Positions 8,715-17,527 of a stretch of 64,000 nt of DNA are shown piece by piece; positions within the stretch are counted from its first letter, which is position 1; every line of letters starts with the position of its first letter. Source of the DNA: Couchioplanes caeruleus (GTDB taxonomy: Bacteria; Actinomycetota; Actinomycetes; Mycobacteriales; Micromonosporaceae); NCBI RefSeq assembly GCF_023499255.1, contig NZ_CP092183.1, positions 3,096,501-3,160,500 on the forward strand, given 5' to 3'. Both the position numbers and the translations under genes were made by a program. Below the pieces are notes generated by a model. It was not told where the DNA came from. It did not search any database and worked only from the letters and a program-made list of their open reading frames with translations.

Positions 8715-9250
8715 GGCTCTTGCCGCCAACGGCCGGTACGCACGTCGATGCGCACCACGCTGTCCGTGCTTCGATCACCCCACCATCCCCAGGCGACGTG
8801 GGTCAGACAGGAGTCGATAGCGCTACTGATCAACGCCAGAATCGGGTCACCGTGATCGATGACCGTGCCGTCGGCCAACGTCACCCGCCGCAAGATCCAA
8901 CAGGGGTCCGGGTCGTCGTCGCGGGCCACGTCGTACGAGACGGCGCCGGCAACTATCGAGCGGATGATCTGCCCAGCTTCTGCGATCGCTTCGGACGCCC
9001 GAAACGATGACGCGATGATGTCGCGGACATCGCTGTCGCTGAGACCGAGATCGGCGTTCGCCTTGGCCGCTGTGCGGCGGGCGGTGGCGAGGTCGTTGCC
9101 CCAATACCTCGGTGACGCATGCGATCCGTTGCCGCGCATCGGGGTGTGGCCCGGCTCGTTCTCGGTGACGACCGAGGGAATGAATCCGTGCTCAGTGTGC
9201 ATGGTGGCGTCGATGTAGAAGGCCTGTCGTTTACCGGTTGGCGGCGTCAT
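8711..9250 (-). CDS. Hypothetical protein coupled to the Gp88-like gene (179 aa)
   Basis: The function is unknown. The start is firm, as ATG 9250 follows GGAGG at good spacing. The protein is soluble and acidic with no recognised motif; it begins KRQAFYIDATMHTEHGFIP. Its stop overlaps the Gp88-like start (ATGA), so both are translated together and probably act together. Upstream lies the second copy of the non-coding repeat, which may contain its promoter. Confidence 0.65.
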   Translation of the reverse strand: MTPPTGKRQAFYIDATMHTEHGFIPSVVTENEPGHTPMRGNGSHASPRYWGNDLATARRTAAKANADLGLSDSDVRDIIASSFRASEAIAEAGQIIRSIVAGAVSYDVARDDDPDPCWILRRVTLADGTVIDHGDPILALISSAIDSCLTHVAWGWWGDRSTDSVVRIDVRTGRWRQEP

Positions 9251-9656
9251 GGCACCTCCAGGAAGGTGGGAGCCCGGAGACGCTGGGAGGCCGTCCGGGC
9301 GGGGACGGCACGACAAGACCCGGCGGGGCGCAGGCGGTGTCCAGCCCGTCCCGGCGCCCCGCTCTCGCAATGACGCGCTGCCGCTGGTCAACAACCGGCG
9401 GTGATAGCGACCGACGACGATGCGGGGCGTTCGCCGGGCCGTGGCTTGACGACGTCGAGTCCAGCCGGGACCGTGCCATGTCCCAGACCGGCGGCATCCA
9501 CGACCCAGCCGCCTTTACGACTGGGGCGTGGGTCCGCGGGAAGCTGGTTCTGAGCGTTGATGTGGGTCCCGCTTGAGCAAGAGTTTCGGGCCCACGCCTC
9601 ACTCGCCGATTTTTGTGAGCGTGTCTTTGGGACCCAACCGTCGGTGGGCGGTGGTG
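9251..9656. other. Intergenic region with repeat copy 2
   Basis: No gene supported. It contains the second copy of the diverged repeat and several short dyads, and forms the 5' region of the 179-aa gene and the 3' region of the TauE-like gene. Confidence 0.5.
9301..9484. repeat. Diverged non-coding repeat, copy 2
   Basis: Blocks 9301-9353 and 9434-9484 match 187-238 and 301-347. The GGGAC/GTCCC dyad is at 9467-9484. It lies 50-235 bp upstream of the minus-strand gene starting at 9250. Confidence 0.5.
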
Positions 9657-10445
9657 CTACTGGTGAGGCTGAAGGCCTTGGATCAGGTACAGCACGGCAA
9701 GGGCGGTCGCGAGAGTGCCGAGGAGTAGTCGCAATGCTCGTTCCGGGAGGTAGGGCTGGAGCCGGGCGCCGAGGTAGCCGCCGATGAGTCCGCCGGCTCC
9801 GCAGAGCAGCCCGAGGATCCAGTGCGGGGCGATGTCACCACTGGTGGTGAGGGCCAGGATGCCGTAGGTCCCGGCCCCGACCAGAGACGTCACGAACGTG
9901 GCGGCAAGGGCCGCGGGAGCGATCTGGGTCATCGGTACGCCACGTCCGGCGAGGATCGGACCGAGGATGGAGCCCCCGCCGATGCCATAGATGCCGCCGA
10001 CGGCGCCGGTGACGAGGCTGAGGCCAATCGTGGTGCGCCGCGAAAGCGGTGGCCGGTCCGCCTTTGCTGGGCGCAGGGCTCGGACCACAAGCCAGAGGCC
10101 GAGCGGCAGCAGCACCGCGGCCGCCACGAGGCGGAACACCTGCGGCCCGGGGATGGCAAAGACCCGGATGATCGCGCCGAAGATGACACCCGGGACGGTG
10201 CCGGCGATCAGGAGCCGGGCGAGTGGGCCGGTGAGCTGGCCGTTACGGCGGTAGCGGGCCAGAGCGCCGGGGCCGGCGACGACGTTGAACATCAAGTTCG
10301 TCGGGGTGACGGCCGGGCTGGGAACATGCAGAATGCTGAGCTGGACCGGGAGCAGGAACACGGCGCCGGATACCCCGACGGGTGTGGTGACGAGGGAGAT
10401 CAGCAGCCCAGCGAGGAAACCGGTGAGGCCGGTCTGCCAGGTCAT
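9657..10445 (-). CDS. TauE/SafE-family membrane permease (262 aa)
   Basis: This family (formerly DUF81) exports or imports sulphur-containing anions such as sulphite, taurine breakdown products or sulphonates; the substrate here is unknown. The sequence is almost entirely hydrophobic, about eight spans, and shows the twofold family pattern: GVSGAVFLLPVQL in the first half and AVGGIYGIGGGSILGP in the second. The length is typical. ATG 10445 is the natural start. No related sulphur-metabolism genes are adjacent. Confidence 0.85.
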   Translation of the reverse strand: MTWQTGLTGFLAGLLISLVTTPVGVSGAVFLLPVQLSILHVPSPAVTPTNLMFNVVAGPGALARYRRNGQLTGPLARLLIAGTVPGVIFGAIIRVFAIPGPQVFRLVAAAVLLPLGLWLVVRALRPAKADRPPLSRRTTIGLSLVTGAVGGIYGIGGGSILGPILAGRGVPMTQIAPAALAATFVTSLVGAGTYGILALTTSGDIAPHWILGLLCGAGGLIGGYLGARLQPYLPERALRLLLGTLATALAVLYLIQGLQPHQ

Positions 10446-10757
10446 CGGTCACGGGCCGGCGCCGCACTCATCATGATCGCCACGATAACGAGCGAATGTT
10501 GCGTGGCACGTGCTCGTACTCATCCGCCGATGCCTGCAGGGATGGGACCCGAACTCACGCCCATTGATCATGACGGAACAGTCCAGCATGGGCCCAGAGG
10601 AGACGCTCAGCCGGGTCCCATTCTCCACGACCCAAGCCAGGAAGCGATTAATCGGGTTGAACTGCCCATCCCTGCTGCAGCGCTGTTGCTAGAGGCTTCG
10701 ACTCATGAAGTGGCGGGCGGCGCCGCCCGCGCGCCGATTGGCTCTGCTGACCGGCCG
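10446..10757. other. Intergenic region
   Basis: I see no gene in either strand. A tRNA-like GGGACCCGAAC string near 10550 was considered and rejected. Confidence 0.45.
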
Positions 10758-11213
10758 CTATCGTGCTCGGTTCCAGAGCGGCGATGCCGCCGACGCATCG
10801 AGGACGGCTCGCTCAAGCGCTACGGCGGCTGGCCGGTCCGCAGTTACCGCCCATCGGATGTGCAACTCGGCCCACCGTAGAGCGTCTTGGGCCCATAACG
10901 CCGCGCGCTTCGGCTGACCGGCGAGAAGCCCTTCAAGGTGCTGTTGTACGAACGCCGCATCTGCAAGTGCCCGGTCTAGCACGGCTTCACCGAGTCCGCT
11001 GACTGCTGCTTTGCCCCGGCGACACACCATCAGTCGTCCTCGAATGCCCTGCCCACGGCGCTCGCCTGCCATACCCACGTAGACGAGCGCGCCGCCTTGC
11101 CCCTGCCGAGCTAGGTAGACGCCAGGCAGGCGCGGCGCTGAGACAGCCGCCTCGTCGAACGGCAGCCAAGGTGACCAATCGGTGAGGGAAGTTAAGGCAT
11201 CACTGGTGAGCAC
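10758..11213 (-). CDS. GIY-YIG-like nuclease-fold protein (151 aa)
   Basis: The GIY-YIG signature is visible as PGVYLAR (30-36) followed by LVYVGMAG (43-50) and IRGRL (57-61), the usual spacing for this endonuclease fold. A conserved-looking C-terminal AxxLERAVLDAS...LWNR could supply the later acidic and Asn residues. It is annotated from GTG 11213 with no visible RBS; a leaderless or nearby start is possible. It diverges from the AbiJ-like nuclease gene across 128 bp, so the two may share a promoter region and belong to one defence locus (inference). Confidence 0.6.
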   Translation of the reverse strand: MLTSDALTSLTDWSPWLPFDEAAVSAPRLPGVYLARQGQGGALVYVGMAGERRGQGIRGRLMVCRRGKAAVSGLGEAVLDRALADAAFVQQHLEGLLAGQPKRAALWAQDALRWAELHIRWAVTADRPAAVALERAVLDASAASPLWNRAR

Positions 11214-11341
11214 CGCATCAGCATGCCGTAAGCCACGACCTTGAAGTCTTACTCGAGCACTCCCTCTGCCGCCGCACGGGGCGGACGGTCGTCTAAGGGT
11301 GGAATAGACGATCTTGTGGTGCTCGCTGTCAGAATCAGGCC
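11214..11341. promoter_or_regulatory. Divergent promoter region between GIY-YIG-like and AbiJ-like genes
   Basis: The only non-coding space between the two divergent start codons. AT-richer stretches lie near 11293-11336. No operator palindrome is obvious. Confidence 0.4.
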
Positions 11342-12775
11342 ATGGGAAACGACGGCGCTACCGAGACGCTGCGCGCGATCGTGGAAAGGGCCGCCTGCGC
11401 TATCGCCGGCGGAAGTACGCACCCGAGGCTAGACAACGACCTCATGGCGGCTGGGCTGCCGCCATCGAGCGGCGGCGAGACGAAGGCCCAGCGCGGGGAG
11501 AGCAGCGCGGCCGCTGTCCCGGACGAACGGCTCAGGGAGGTTGCCGTCGGGCTGGTGGAGCGGAACATCGGCATCCAGATGGCCGACCAGATGGCCGTGC
11601 AGGACCTCGTGTGGGCCGACGGGTATCCACCGGTGATTCCGAAGCGCACGCGCCGGGACATCGCGCGCGCCCTGCCTGGCGAGATTCTCGGCGATCACGC
11701 TCAACGACTCCACTCGCTGCTGGCCACGCTTTTCGACCTCGGCAGCAGAGACCTGTTCTTCAGCCTTGAAGACACCAGCCTCGGCGGTCAGATTGACCGT
11801 CACTTCTTCCGCAACGACGACTGGACCGTGGAGCAGCTGTTCGACGAACTCGGCGCGATCGACCGTGCCTCCGACCGCCGGTTCGGCCTCTTCCTCGAGA
11901 GCATCGTATCCAGCAGCACCGTGCCGGACGAAGACAGTCAGCGCCGGCTGGTCGAGGCAATAAATCCGCCGCTCATTGGTATCGGACTCGAACTACGAGA
12001 GACGGAGAATATCGACGGATATCCCATATTCCTCCTCGTGGCTGTAGGCACGCGCAGCAGCCGACCAAAGCAACTAATTTTCGGATCCCCGGACAAGCCG
12101 GATCTCCGACTGATTGACGTCATCGACAGTGACGTCCAGATGGTCGACCCGACTGGCAAGATCCTCTTTTATGACCGGCCGATCGGCTCCGCGGGACTCC
12201 GCTGGTGCGACCTGCAGGCGTGGTGGAAAGAAACTCGCAGGTTGGAGGATGACGATCAAGCCAAGGTCGAGCTTTACCAGAGGCTTGGTCACTCACTTTT
12301 CCATCTGGTCGACGAAGCATGGGTTCCGATTTCACCACCCCAGCTTCGGCTGTTCAAGCTCTATCATGACATATACAGCACCGCCCTCCCAGGGCTTCCG
12401 GCGCTACTACCCGAGGTGTGGCGGCATTGGGACCCTGTGAACGCGAAGACGCGCGGGAAAGACGCGCTCGTGCAATTCCGTATGGACTTCCTGATGTTCG
12501 GCCCGTCTGGGGCACGGATTGTCTTGGAGGTCGACGGGCAACATCACTACGCGAGCGAACGCCGGGTGGGTGACGGTAAACGCATGCTTCCCGACGGGAA
12601 AGAGTACGCGCGGACAATGGCGGCCAGCCGTGACCTCACGCTCGCCGGCTACGAGGTTCACCGATTCGGCGCGCAGGAACTACAGGACGAGGACGAGGCG
12701 CGTCGGCTGACCACCGCATTCTTCGACAGTCTCTTCCGCAAGCACCACATCGTGGTGCCGAACAAATCGATCTGA
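11342..12775 (+). CDS. AbiJ-NTD3-like protein with C-terminal PD-(D/E)XK-type nuclease domain (477 aa)
   Basis: The N-terminal two thirds resemble AbiJ N-terminal domain proteins found in abortive-infection systems (memory-based match: a TLRAIVERA start and an FFRNDDW segment at 155-161). The C-terminal domain has a restriction-endonuclease-fold pattern: FRMDFLMF at 379-386 (Asp382), then VLEVDGQHHYA at 394-404 (Glu396, Asp398, Gln400 in place of Lys), resembling DUF559/Vsr-like nucleases. The start ATG 11342 has only a weak CAGG before it. A defence nuclease triggered by phage is likely but inferred. Confidence 0.65.
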   Translation: MGNDGATETLRAIVERAACAIAGGSTHPRLDNDLMAAGLPPSSGGETKAQRGESSAAAVPDERLREVAVGLVERNIGIQMADQMAVQDLVWADGYPPVIPKRTRRDIARALPGEILGDHAQRLHSLLATLFDLGSRDLFFSLEDTSLGGQIDRHFFRNDDWTVEQLFDELGAIDRASDRRFGLFLESIVSSSTVPDEDSQRRLVEAINPPLIGIGLELRETENIDGYPIFLLVAVGTRSSRPKQLIFGSPDKPDLRLIDVIDSDVQMVDPTGKILFYDRPIGSAGLRWCDLQAWWKETRRLEDDDQAKVELYQRLGHSLFHLVDEAWVPISPPQLRLFKLYHDIYSTALPGLPALLPEVWRHWDPVNAKTRGKDALVQFRMDFLMFGPSGARIVLEVDGQHHYASERRVGDGKRMLPDGKEYARTMAASRDLTLAGYEVHRFGAQELQDEDEARRLTTAFFDSLFRKHHIVVPNKSI

Positions 12776-13063
12776 AGCAACGATGAGCCGCCGACAGAGG
12801 AACACCGGCAGCCTCCAGTGCTAAGTAGACGTAATCCTTAAAGCGCCAAAGGTCATGTATGTAGGCCCAAGTGCACCCGTATGCCGCTTCCAGGGCTCAA
12901 ATGTTCTCGCCCTAGAGTGCATTGCTGCTGATCCGAGCCTCCTGGCCCACCCTCGTCCCGCATGATCATGGTGGCCTTGCAGTGCTTACCCCAGCCGATC
13001 GCCAACGCTTGCATTGGCTGTCATCATGATGTGGTGGCAACTCAAGGAGACCCGCGTCATCGG
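12776..13063. other. Intergenic region
   Basis: Lower-GC stretch with no clear gene; the 5' part of the next gene may begin here if an upstream start is used. Confidence 0.4.
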
Positions 13064-13966
13064 ATGCGACTCGGACCGACTGTGACTGCCGTCTTACTGG
13101 TCGTTCTAGGTGGAGCGCTCGGTGCGGTGACCAACATCGGAACCGGTCTACCGTTGCCCGAGTGGACGCAAAGCCCTGTGCTGATCGGGTTCGCCGCTGT
13201 GATAATCCTCGTTTCGATGGTGTGGCTGACCGTACGGCAGCAACGTCTATCTCACTCGTCCGAGAACTCACAGCCGAACGCGGTCGCTCAGTCGCGCCCT
13301 AAACCTCACCGGAAAGTCGCCGGACCCATTGTCCTGCTGCTAGTTGCGCTTCCCGCCAACGTCGTCGTTTGGTTGAACATGCTAGACCCGGTGCAATTCA
13401 GCCCCATCGCACTGCCTCGCAAAGCACTTATGACTGCAACGTCTTATCTGGGCCTTTCAAGCTCTGCGCCTGAGTGGCTGTATGTGCCTGCCCAGTGGCT
13501 CGCAAGTCGACCTTCCCTCGCTGGTTGGCTCGTAGCTCTCGCACTGTTTCTCTGGGCTGGTTGTCGGCCGCCATTAGATTCGTACAGGGGGTACCAGCCG
13601 AGTTCCTGGCTTGTGACTGCGGGATGGATTAGCGCCCTCGCTGCTGTAACCTGTGACGCCGGCCGGTGGCTTGTGGCAGCTTATGTCGGGATCATGGCGG
13701 CCTTGGCGTTGCTAAGAAGTCAATTGCTAAAGCAATCCGTCCGGGACTGCGCAGAAAACATGCAGGAATCCCTAATTCTAGCTATATTCCTACCGACATG
13801 GATGGCGCTTGCGGTGATATCGAGCATCGTACCTAGGTTTACGGGTCGATCGAGAAGAGCACAGCTGCCGAAACAACAGCTTTCCATGCAGGACGCCGGC
13901 CGCCAGATGCTGGAGCTCGGCTATCGGCGCGTGGAATATATCGCTGCGCGTGATCAGAGAAGGTAG
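13064..13966 (+). CDS. Multi-span membrane protein of unknown function (about 300 aa)
   Basis: Hydrophobic segments fall at about residues 5-23, 33-51, 82-101, 142-166 and two or three more to about 250, followed by a basic cytoplasmic tail. The paired N-terminal spans joined by LPEWTQSP resemble two-span modules seen in actinobacterial signalling proteins, but no other domain is present. The start is uncertain: the frame is open to 12962 and ATG 13064 has AAGGAG 14 bases away. Lower GC and weaker codon bias than neighbours suggest transfer. It follows the AbiJ-like gene in the same direction. Confidence 0.6.
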   Translation: MRLGPTVTAVLLVVLGGALGAVTNIGTGLPLPEWTQSPVLIGFAAVIILVSMVWLTVRQQRLSHSSENSQPNAVAQSRPKPHRKVAGPIVLLLVALPANVVVWLNMLDPVQFSPIALPRKALMTATSYLGLSSSAPEWLYVPAQWLASRPSLAGWLVALALFLWAGCRPPLDSYRGYQPSSWLVTAGWISALAAVTCDAGRWLVAAYVGIMAALALLRSQLLKQSVRDCAENMQESLILAIFLPTWMALAVISSIVPRFTGRSRRAQLPKQQLSMQDAGRQMLELGYRRVEYIAARDQRR

Positions 13967-14047
13967 AACCGCGGTCGGTCCCGCAAAATCATCTCACCAC
14001 CGGCGTCCGCCTTTCCCCTGCCTGAACCACGAGCAGCGCTACAAGGC

Positions 14048-14299
14048 CTAGCTGCGATTCTCCGACGAGGTTGGGCGAGCAGAAAGCTCGCGCCAGCCGT
14101 GTTGATCGTTGAGCAGTTCATCGACGAGCTGGAACGCGTCGTCCTCGGTTGGCGGTTGCCATGTCCGTGAGGTGCCGGCGGCGCCGCCCTCCCGTGCTTC
14201 CACGACATACTGATCGCCTGCGGTGCGTAGGTAGACGTCGCGCCGTTGGGCGGGACCCCACCTGCCGTTCCACCAGTGCCGATGATCATCTCGAGCCAC
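14048..14299 (-). CDS. Small conserved-looking hypothetical protein (83 aa)
   Basis: The protein is Trp/Arg-rich: HWWNGRWGP, RDVYLR, YVVEAREGG, TWQ and WREL segments suggest a compact beta-strand-rich fold. I believe similar small proteins occur in other actinomycetes but cannot name a family. The start is GTG 14299, without an obvious Shine-Dalgarno, so it may be leaderless; a longer overlapping frame to 14316 lacks this character. Function unknown. Confidence 0.5.
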   Translation of the reverse strand: MARDDHRHWWNGRWGPAQRRDVYLRTAGDQYVVEAREGGAAGTSRTWQPPTEDDAFQLVDELLNDQHGWRELSARPTSSENRS

Positions 14300-14608
14300 G
14301 TCATCGTCGTACGCATGTTCGAATAGCGGCGCTGCTCTACGGGTTAGCAGTGGTCAGCCGACATCCATGACAGGGCTGGTGGATCGTCCAGGCGGGGCTG
14401 CCTCGAACGCGTAGCGTGCAAGATCTCCGAGCGGGCTGCCCGGTTTCGACGGCAAGACTGGATGGCCTCGTGGTGTATCCGCCAGCCTGCGCTGTCTGTA
14501 TCCGCCTGGGCCGGCTGGGCGTCTTCCCTTGTCTTGTCAAATTGGCGTTTTCCCAGGTGAAGCCCTCTTCTCGATCGCTAACGTCGGTGGTTGCGACGGG
14601 AGGATCGA
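14300..14608. other. Intergenic region upstream of the DNA ligase
   Basis: No gene seen; it holds the promoter and a good RBS (GGGAGG) for the ligase. Confidence 0.45.
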
Positions 14609-15640
14609 GTGCTGCGGTGGCCGGTTGAACCGATGCGAGCGTCTGGCAGCGCGGAGCTTCCGCGGGCTTCAGCCGGCGGCGTAATCTATGAGCCTAAGTG
14701 GGATGGTTTCCGCAGTATTGCGTGGGCCAGTGATGAGGGCGTGCGGCTGCAGTCTCGACCAGGACGGGACCTCAGCGGCTACTTCCCTGAGCTGTCCGCG
14801 GCACTGGCGACATGCCTACCTCGACGGGTGGTACTGGACGGCGAGCTTGTCATCTGGGATGAGCGCGCCGGGCGGACCTCGTTCGATCTGCTGCAGCGGC
14901 GGTTCCGAGCGGGACGGCGTGTTGCCGTAGAAGCTGCGCGGCATCCGGCGCACTTCGTCGCGTTCGACATGCTGCGCGATGCGCGCGGCCACGAGTTGAT
15001 CGATCAGCCGCTGTCGCAACGCCGCCGCCGCCTGGAGCGCCTGCTTGCCTCGGCAGGGCCAGAGGTGACCTTATGCCCGCAAACCGCAGACGAGGCCGTA
15101 GCGCAATCATGGCTGGCGGATTGGACAGCGTCAGGCGTCGAGGGCCTGGTCGTGAAGCGTTCCCAGAGCCAGTACGAGCCCGGCCGAGCCGGGTGGATCA
15201 AGGTAAAGACCCGGCATACAGAGGACTGCATCGTCGCAGGAGTGACCGGCACCTTGGAGCGGCCGGTCTCGCTGCTGCTCGCGCGGTTCGACGATCGAGG
15301 AGTCCTGCGGTTCGTAGGCCAGACGCATCGTGTGCGGGCGGAGCGGCGTCCCGAGCTGGCCGGGATGCACCTGACTTCGTTCAGCGGTGAGGGCAGTGGG
15401 CATCCGTGGCCCCGCCCGTTGCCGGCCGGGTGGGCCGCCGATCTGACGGATCGCGCAGCGTTGCCCTATGTTCCCGTCGAACCACTAGTGGTGGTGGAGG
15501 TCGACGCTGACATCGCCCGCGACGGTCCCTTTGGGCGGTTCCGTCATCGTTGCCGATTCGTCCGCGTAAGGCCCGATCTCCAACCGTCCGACCTCGATCG
15601 CATCGTCAGTCAGCGGCCTCTCGTCCGCGGTGGCGTCTGA
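14609..15640 (+). CDS. ATP-dependent DNA ligase, LigC-like (343 aa)
   Basis: It seals nicks using ATP. The adenylation-domain motif I is YEPKWDGFRS with the nucleophilic Lys30; motif III/IIIa (LDGELVIWD, about 83-91), motif IV (VEGLVVKR) and motif V (WIKVKTR) are all present, followed by an OB-fold domain to the end. The length matches LigC-type ligases, which work in repair or end-joining in mycobacteria and relatives. GTG 14609 is chosen because GGGAGG lies five bases upstream. No Ku or polymerase-primase gene is adjacent in this window. Confidence 0.9.
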   Translation: MLRWPVEPMRASGSAELPRASAGGVIYEPKWDGFRSIAWASDEGVRLQSRPGRDLSGYFPELSAALATCLPRRVVLDGELVIWDERAGRTSFDLLQRRFRAGRRVAVEAARHPAHFVAFDMLRDARGHELIDQPLSQRRRRLERLLASAGPEVTLCPQTADEAVAQSWLADWTASGVEGLVVKRSQSQYEPGRAGWIKVKTRHTEDCIVAGVTGTLERPVSLLLARFDDRGVLRFVGQTHRVRAERRPELAGMHLTSFSGEGSGHPWPRPLPAGWAADLTDRAALPYVPVEPLVVVEVDADIARDGPFGRFRHRCRFVRVRPDLQPSDLDRIVSQRPLVRGGV

Positions 15641-15672
15641 CCCCTCAAATCGAACATGCGTACGATGATGGT

Positions 15673-15930
15673 GTGGGTAGCACGAGACCGGAGCGCGAAG
15701 AGCCGCTCGCCAGGACTCGGTACGTTGCTGCTGCCCGCCAGTTCGTGGGTGCTTTCACCGCTCTGCTGGCTCGAGGTGTCCCCTTCGATCCCGGCCGCAC
15801 CGGTCACGTGCGGGAATGGAGTGCAGAGGACATCGCCGTCCTGCGCGAACTGCACGCCTCGCTCGGAGAGGTGCTGAGCTCTCGTCGGAGCTGGGATGCA
15901 GTACGGCGCACCCGCGATATTCGGCGCTAG
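15673..15930 (+). CDS. Small hypothetical protein (85 aa)
   Basis: An Arg/Ala-rich, mostly helical small protein without recognised motif. I place the start at GTG 15673, just past the ligase stop, because the sequence before it is an alternative-frame extension of the ligase. A TACGAT element at 15661-15666 may be a -10 box, giving a near-leaderless transcript. It overlaps the convergent zinc-finger gene by four bases at its 3' end. Coding status is moderately sure. Confidence 0.45.
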   Translation: MGSTRPEREEPLARTRYVAAARQFVGAFTALLARGVPFDPGRTGHVREWSAEDIAVLRELHASLGEVLSSRRSWDAVRRTRDIRR

Positions 15931-17069
15931 TCAGCCGGAGGGTGCGCTTCCGCTCCACGCGTCACTCGCGAAGTCGGCTCTTCCGAAGTATCACGGTAGC
16001 GATGACGGATCCTGCGTATCTCATCGGGTTTGATCTTTAGCCGGGTGGCGGCCTCGATGTTGTCGGGCATGGCTTGCAGCAGAGAAGCGATGTCCGAGTA
16101 GCCAGCGCGGTGGGCGGCGGCGTCCCACCGCTCGCGCGCTGCGGCGCTCTTCGCCCGGCCACCGGCGGCGGCACCGTCGCGGGCCACTGTGCGAGCCGTT
16201 GCTGTGCGAGCCTCCTGAAGGGCGCGACTGACCAGGGCGGTGTCGCTGGGGAGCCGGAAGTGACCGCGGTACTGGGCTGCGGTGAGCTGGTGGGCCTGGC
16301 GGACATGGACGGTCAGGTCGCTACGCCAACGCCCGCAGGTCAAACAGCGCAGCAGCCCTTGGTCGTTGACCGGCTGTGTGCCGGCCGTCAGGTCGGTCAG
16401 TCCGTGTTCACGCGCTGCATGCTGTTGCTGCTGGCGGGCCTGCTTGGCGGTGCTGGCGATGCCGTATCGCTTGCGCCAGGGGTGAACCTGCGACGGTGTC
16501 CAGCCCATGAGGGCGGCGCAGTCGGCGTACGACAGGCCGGCGGTCTCCCGCAGCAGGTGGTGCAGGTCGCGGTAGCCGCGTCGGCGGGCGCGTTCGTCGT
16601 AGTCGTGCAGGCGGGCCTGCGCACGTCGGGTGTTGGTGGTGCTGAGCTCGGCGATGCGGTTCTGCTGGCTGCGAACCACTCCGGCGCGCGTCGCGGTCTC
16701 GGCTTTGCGTTGGACGCCACGTTTCTGCCGCAGCTGGCGTTCGGGGCAAGCAGAGTCGTCGAGGGCGAACGCGGCTCGCACGGCGGGATTGGTGCGCAGT
16801 AGCTCACGTTGCCGGTCGCGGAACTGTGCGCGTAGGTCATCGCCAATCAGCCCGCGGGTGACGGGGAGCTCGAACATCGCCTTGTACTCCGCAGGGCTGA
16901 TCCCGTGGCCGGGCTGCAGGTGGCGGCCGACACTGCGGAACCAGCGTCCGCAGAGCCGGCACAGGAGCCACCCGTCGTGTTGTGGCTGGACGCCGGCGGC
17001 GATGGTGGCCAGGTCGGTAACCGGACGAGGCCGCCTTGACCGCGCGGTGGCGGGGTCGGACGAGCTCAT
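15927..17069 (-). CDS. Regulator-like protein with two Ros/MucR-type zinc fingers (380 aa)
   Basis: Two copies of a prokaryotic C2H2 finger are visible with identical spacing (C-x2-C-x9-H-x4-H): Cys37, Cys40, His50, His55 and Cys242, Cys245, His255, His260. Each is followed by the Ros/MucR-like pattern GISPAEYKAMFELP or QLTAAQYRGHFRLP. Each finger is also followed later by a helix-turn-helix-like segment (about 166-204 and near the C-terminus), so the protein is an internal duplication. It probably binds DNA as a transcription factor. Its ATG overlaps the upstream stop (ATGA). Confidence 0.8.
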   Translation of the reverse strand: MSSSDPATARSRRPRPVTDLATIAAGVQPQHDGWLLCRLCGRWFRSVGRHLQPGHGISPAEYKAMFELPVTRGLIGDDLRAQFRDRQRELLRTNPAVRAAFALDDSACPERQLRQKRGVQRKAETATRAGVVRSQQNRIAELSTTNTRRAQARLHDYDERARRRGYRDLHHLLRETAGLSYADCAALMGWTPSQVHPWRKRYGIASTAKQARQQQQHAAREHGLTDLTAGTQPVNDQGLLRCLTCGRWRSDLTVHVRQAHQLTAAQYRGHFRLPSDTALVSRALQEARTATARTVARDGAAAGGRAKSAAARERWDAAAHRAGYSDIASLLQAMPDNIEAATRLKIKPDEIRRIRHRYRDTSEEPTSRVTRGAEAHPPAD

Positions 17070-17527
17070 GGCAGCGGCGGCACCGGGCCGAGAAGGCGGT
17101 TCCAGAGCATTCGCCGCTCGGCGGAGGAAAGTAGCGGCTGAAGGTCCGCTGCGGGTGCGCGGCACGGTGGTGGCATGCGGCAGACGCTTCGGTGCTCGAA
17201 AGCGGTGCTGATGGTGAGCCGGGCCAGGCGACCGCGGTCGATGCCTGGGAAGCCTCGAAGCAGATGCGGGTGGCGGACCAGGTAGGTGAAGGCGGTGGTG
17301 AGCCGGCTGCAGGCGGCGTGCCGAGCCAGAAACTGGTCGAGGACGGCGGCAGCGGTGTCGGGAAGCTGCGCGCGGTGGACGTCATCGAGCAGGGTGGTGA
17401 GGTAGTGGAGGGCATCGGCGCAGTGACCTGCGGTATGCAGCGTTACTGCGTAATGGAGACGGGCGGCCGGATCTGTCGTAGCCGTGGCGTTCGTGCCGCG
17501 TCTGACGTGGCCGATTCGGTGCCTCAT
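17066..17527 (-). CDS. Hypothetical protein (153 aa)
   Basis: Helical, soluble and His/Arg/Leu-rich, with a possible helical-repeat character (RLHYAVTLHTAGHCADALHYL at the start reads like a TPR-type helix pair). Both ends are coupled: its ATG overlaps the stop of the small HTH gene and its stop overlaps the start of the zinc-finger gene. That arrangement strongly supports it being real and functionally linked. No enzymatic motif is visible. Confidence 0.65.
   Translation of the reverse strand: MRHRIGHVRRGTNATATTDPAARLHYAVTLHTAGHCADALHYLTTLLDDVHRAQLPDTAAAVLDQFLARHAACSRLTTAFTYLVRHPHLLRGFPGIDRGRLARLTISTAFEHRSVCRMPPPCRAPAADLQPLLSSAERRMLWNRLLGPVPPLP

Noticed and set aside
10545..10640. tRNA-like GGGACCCGAAC string, possible integration site
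   Set aside because: The flanking bases do not form acceptor, anticodon or D stems; no cloverleaf can be drawn.
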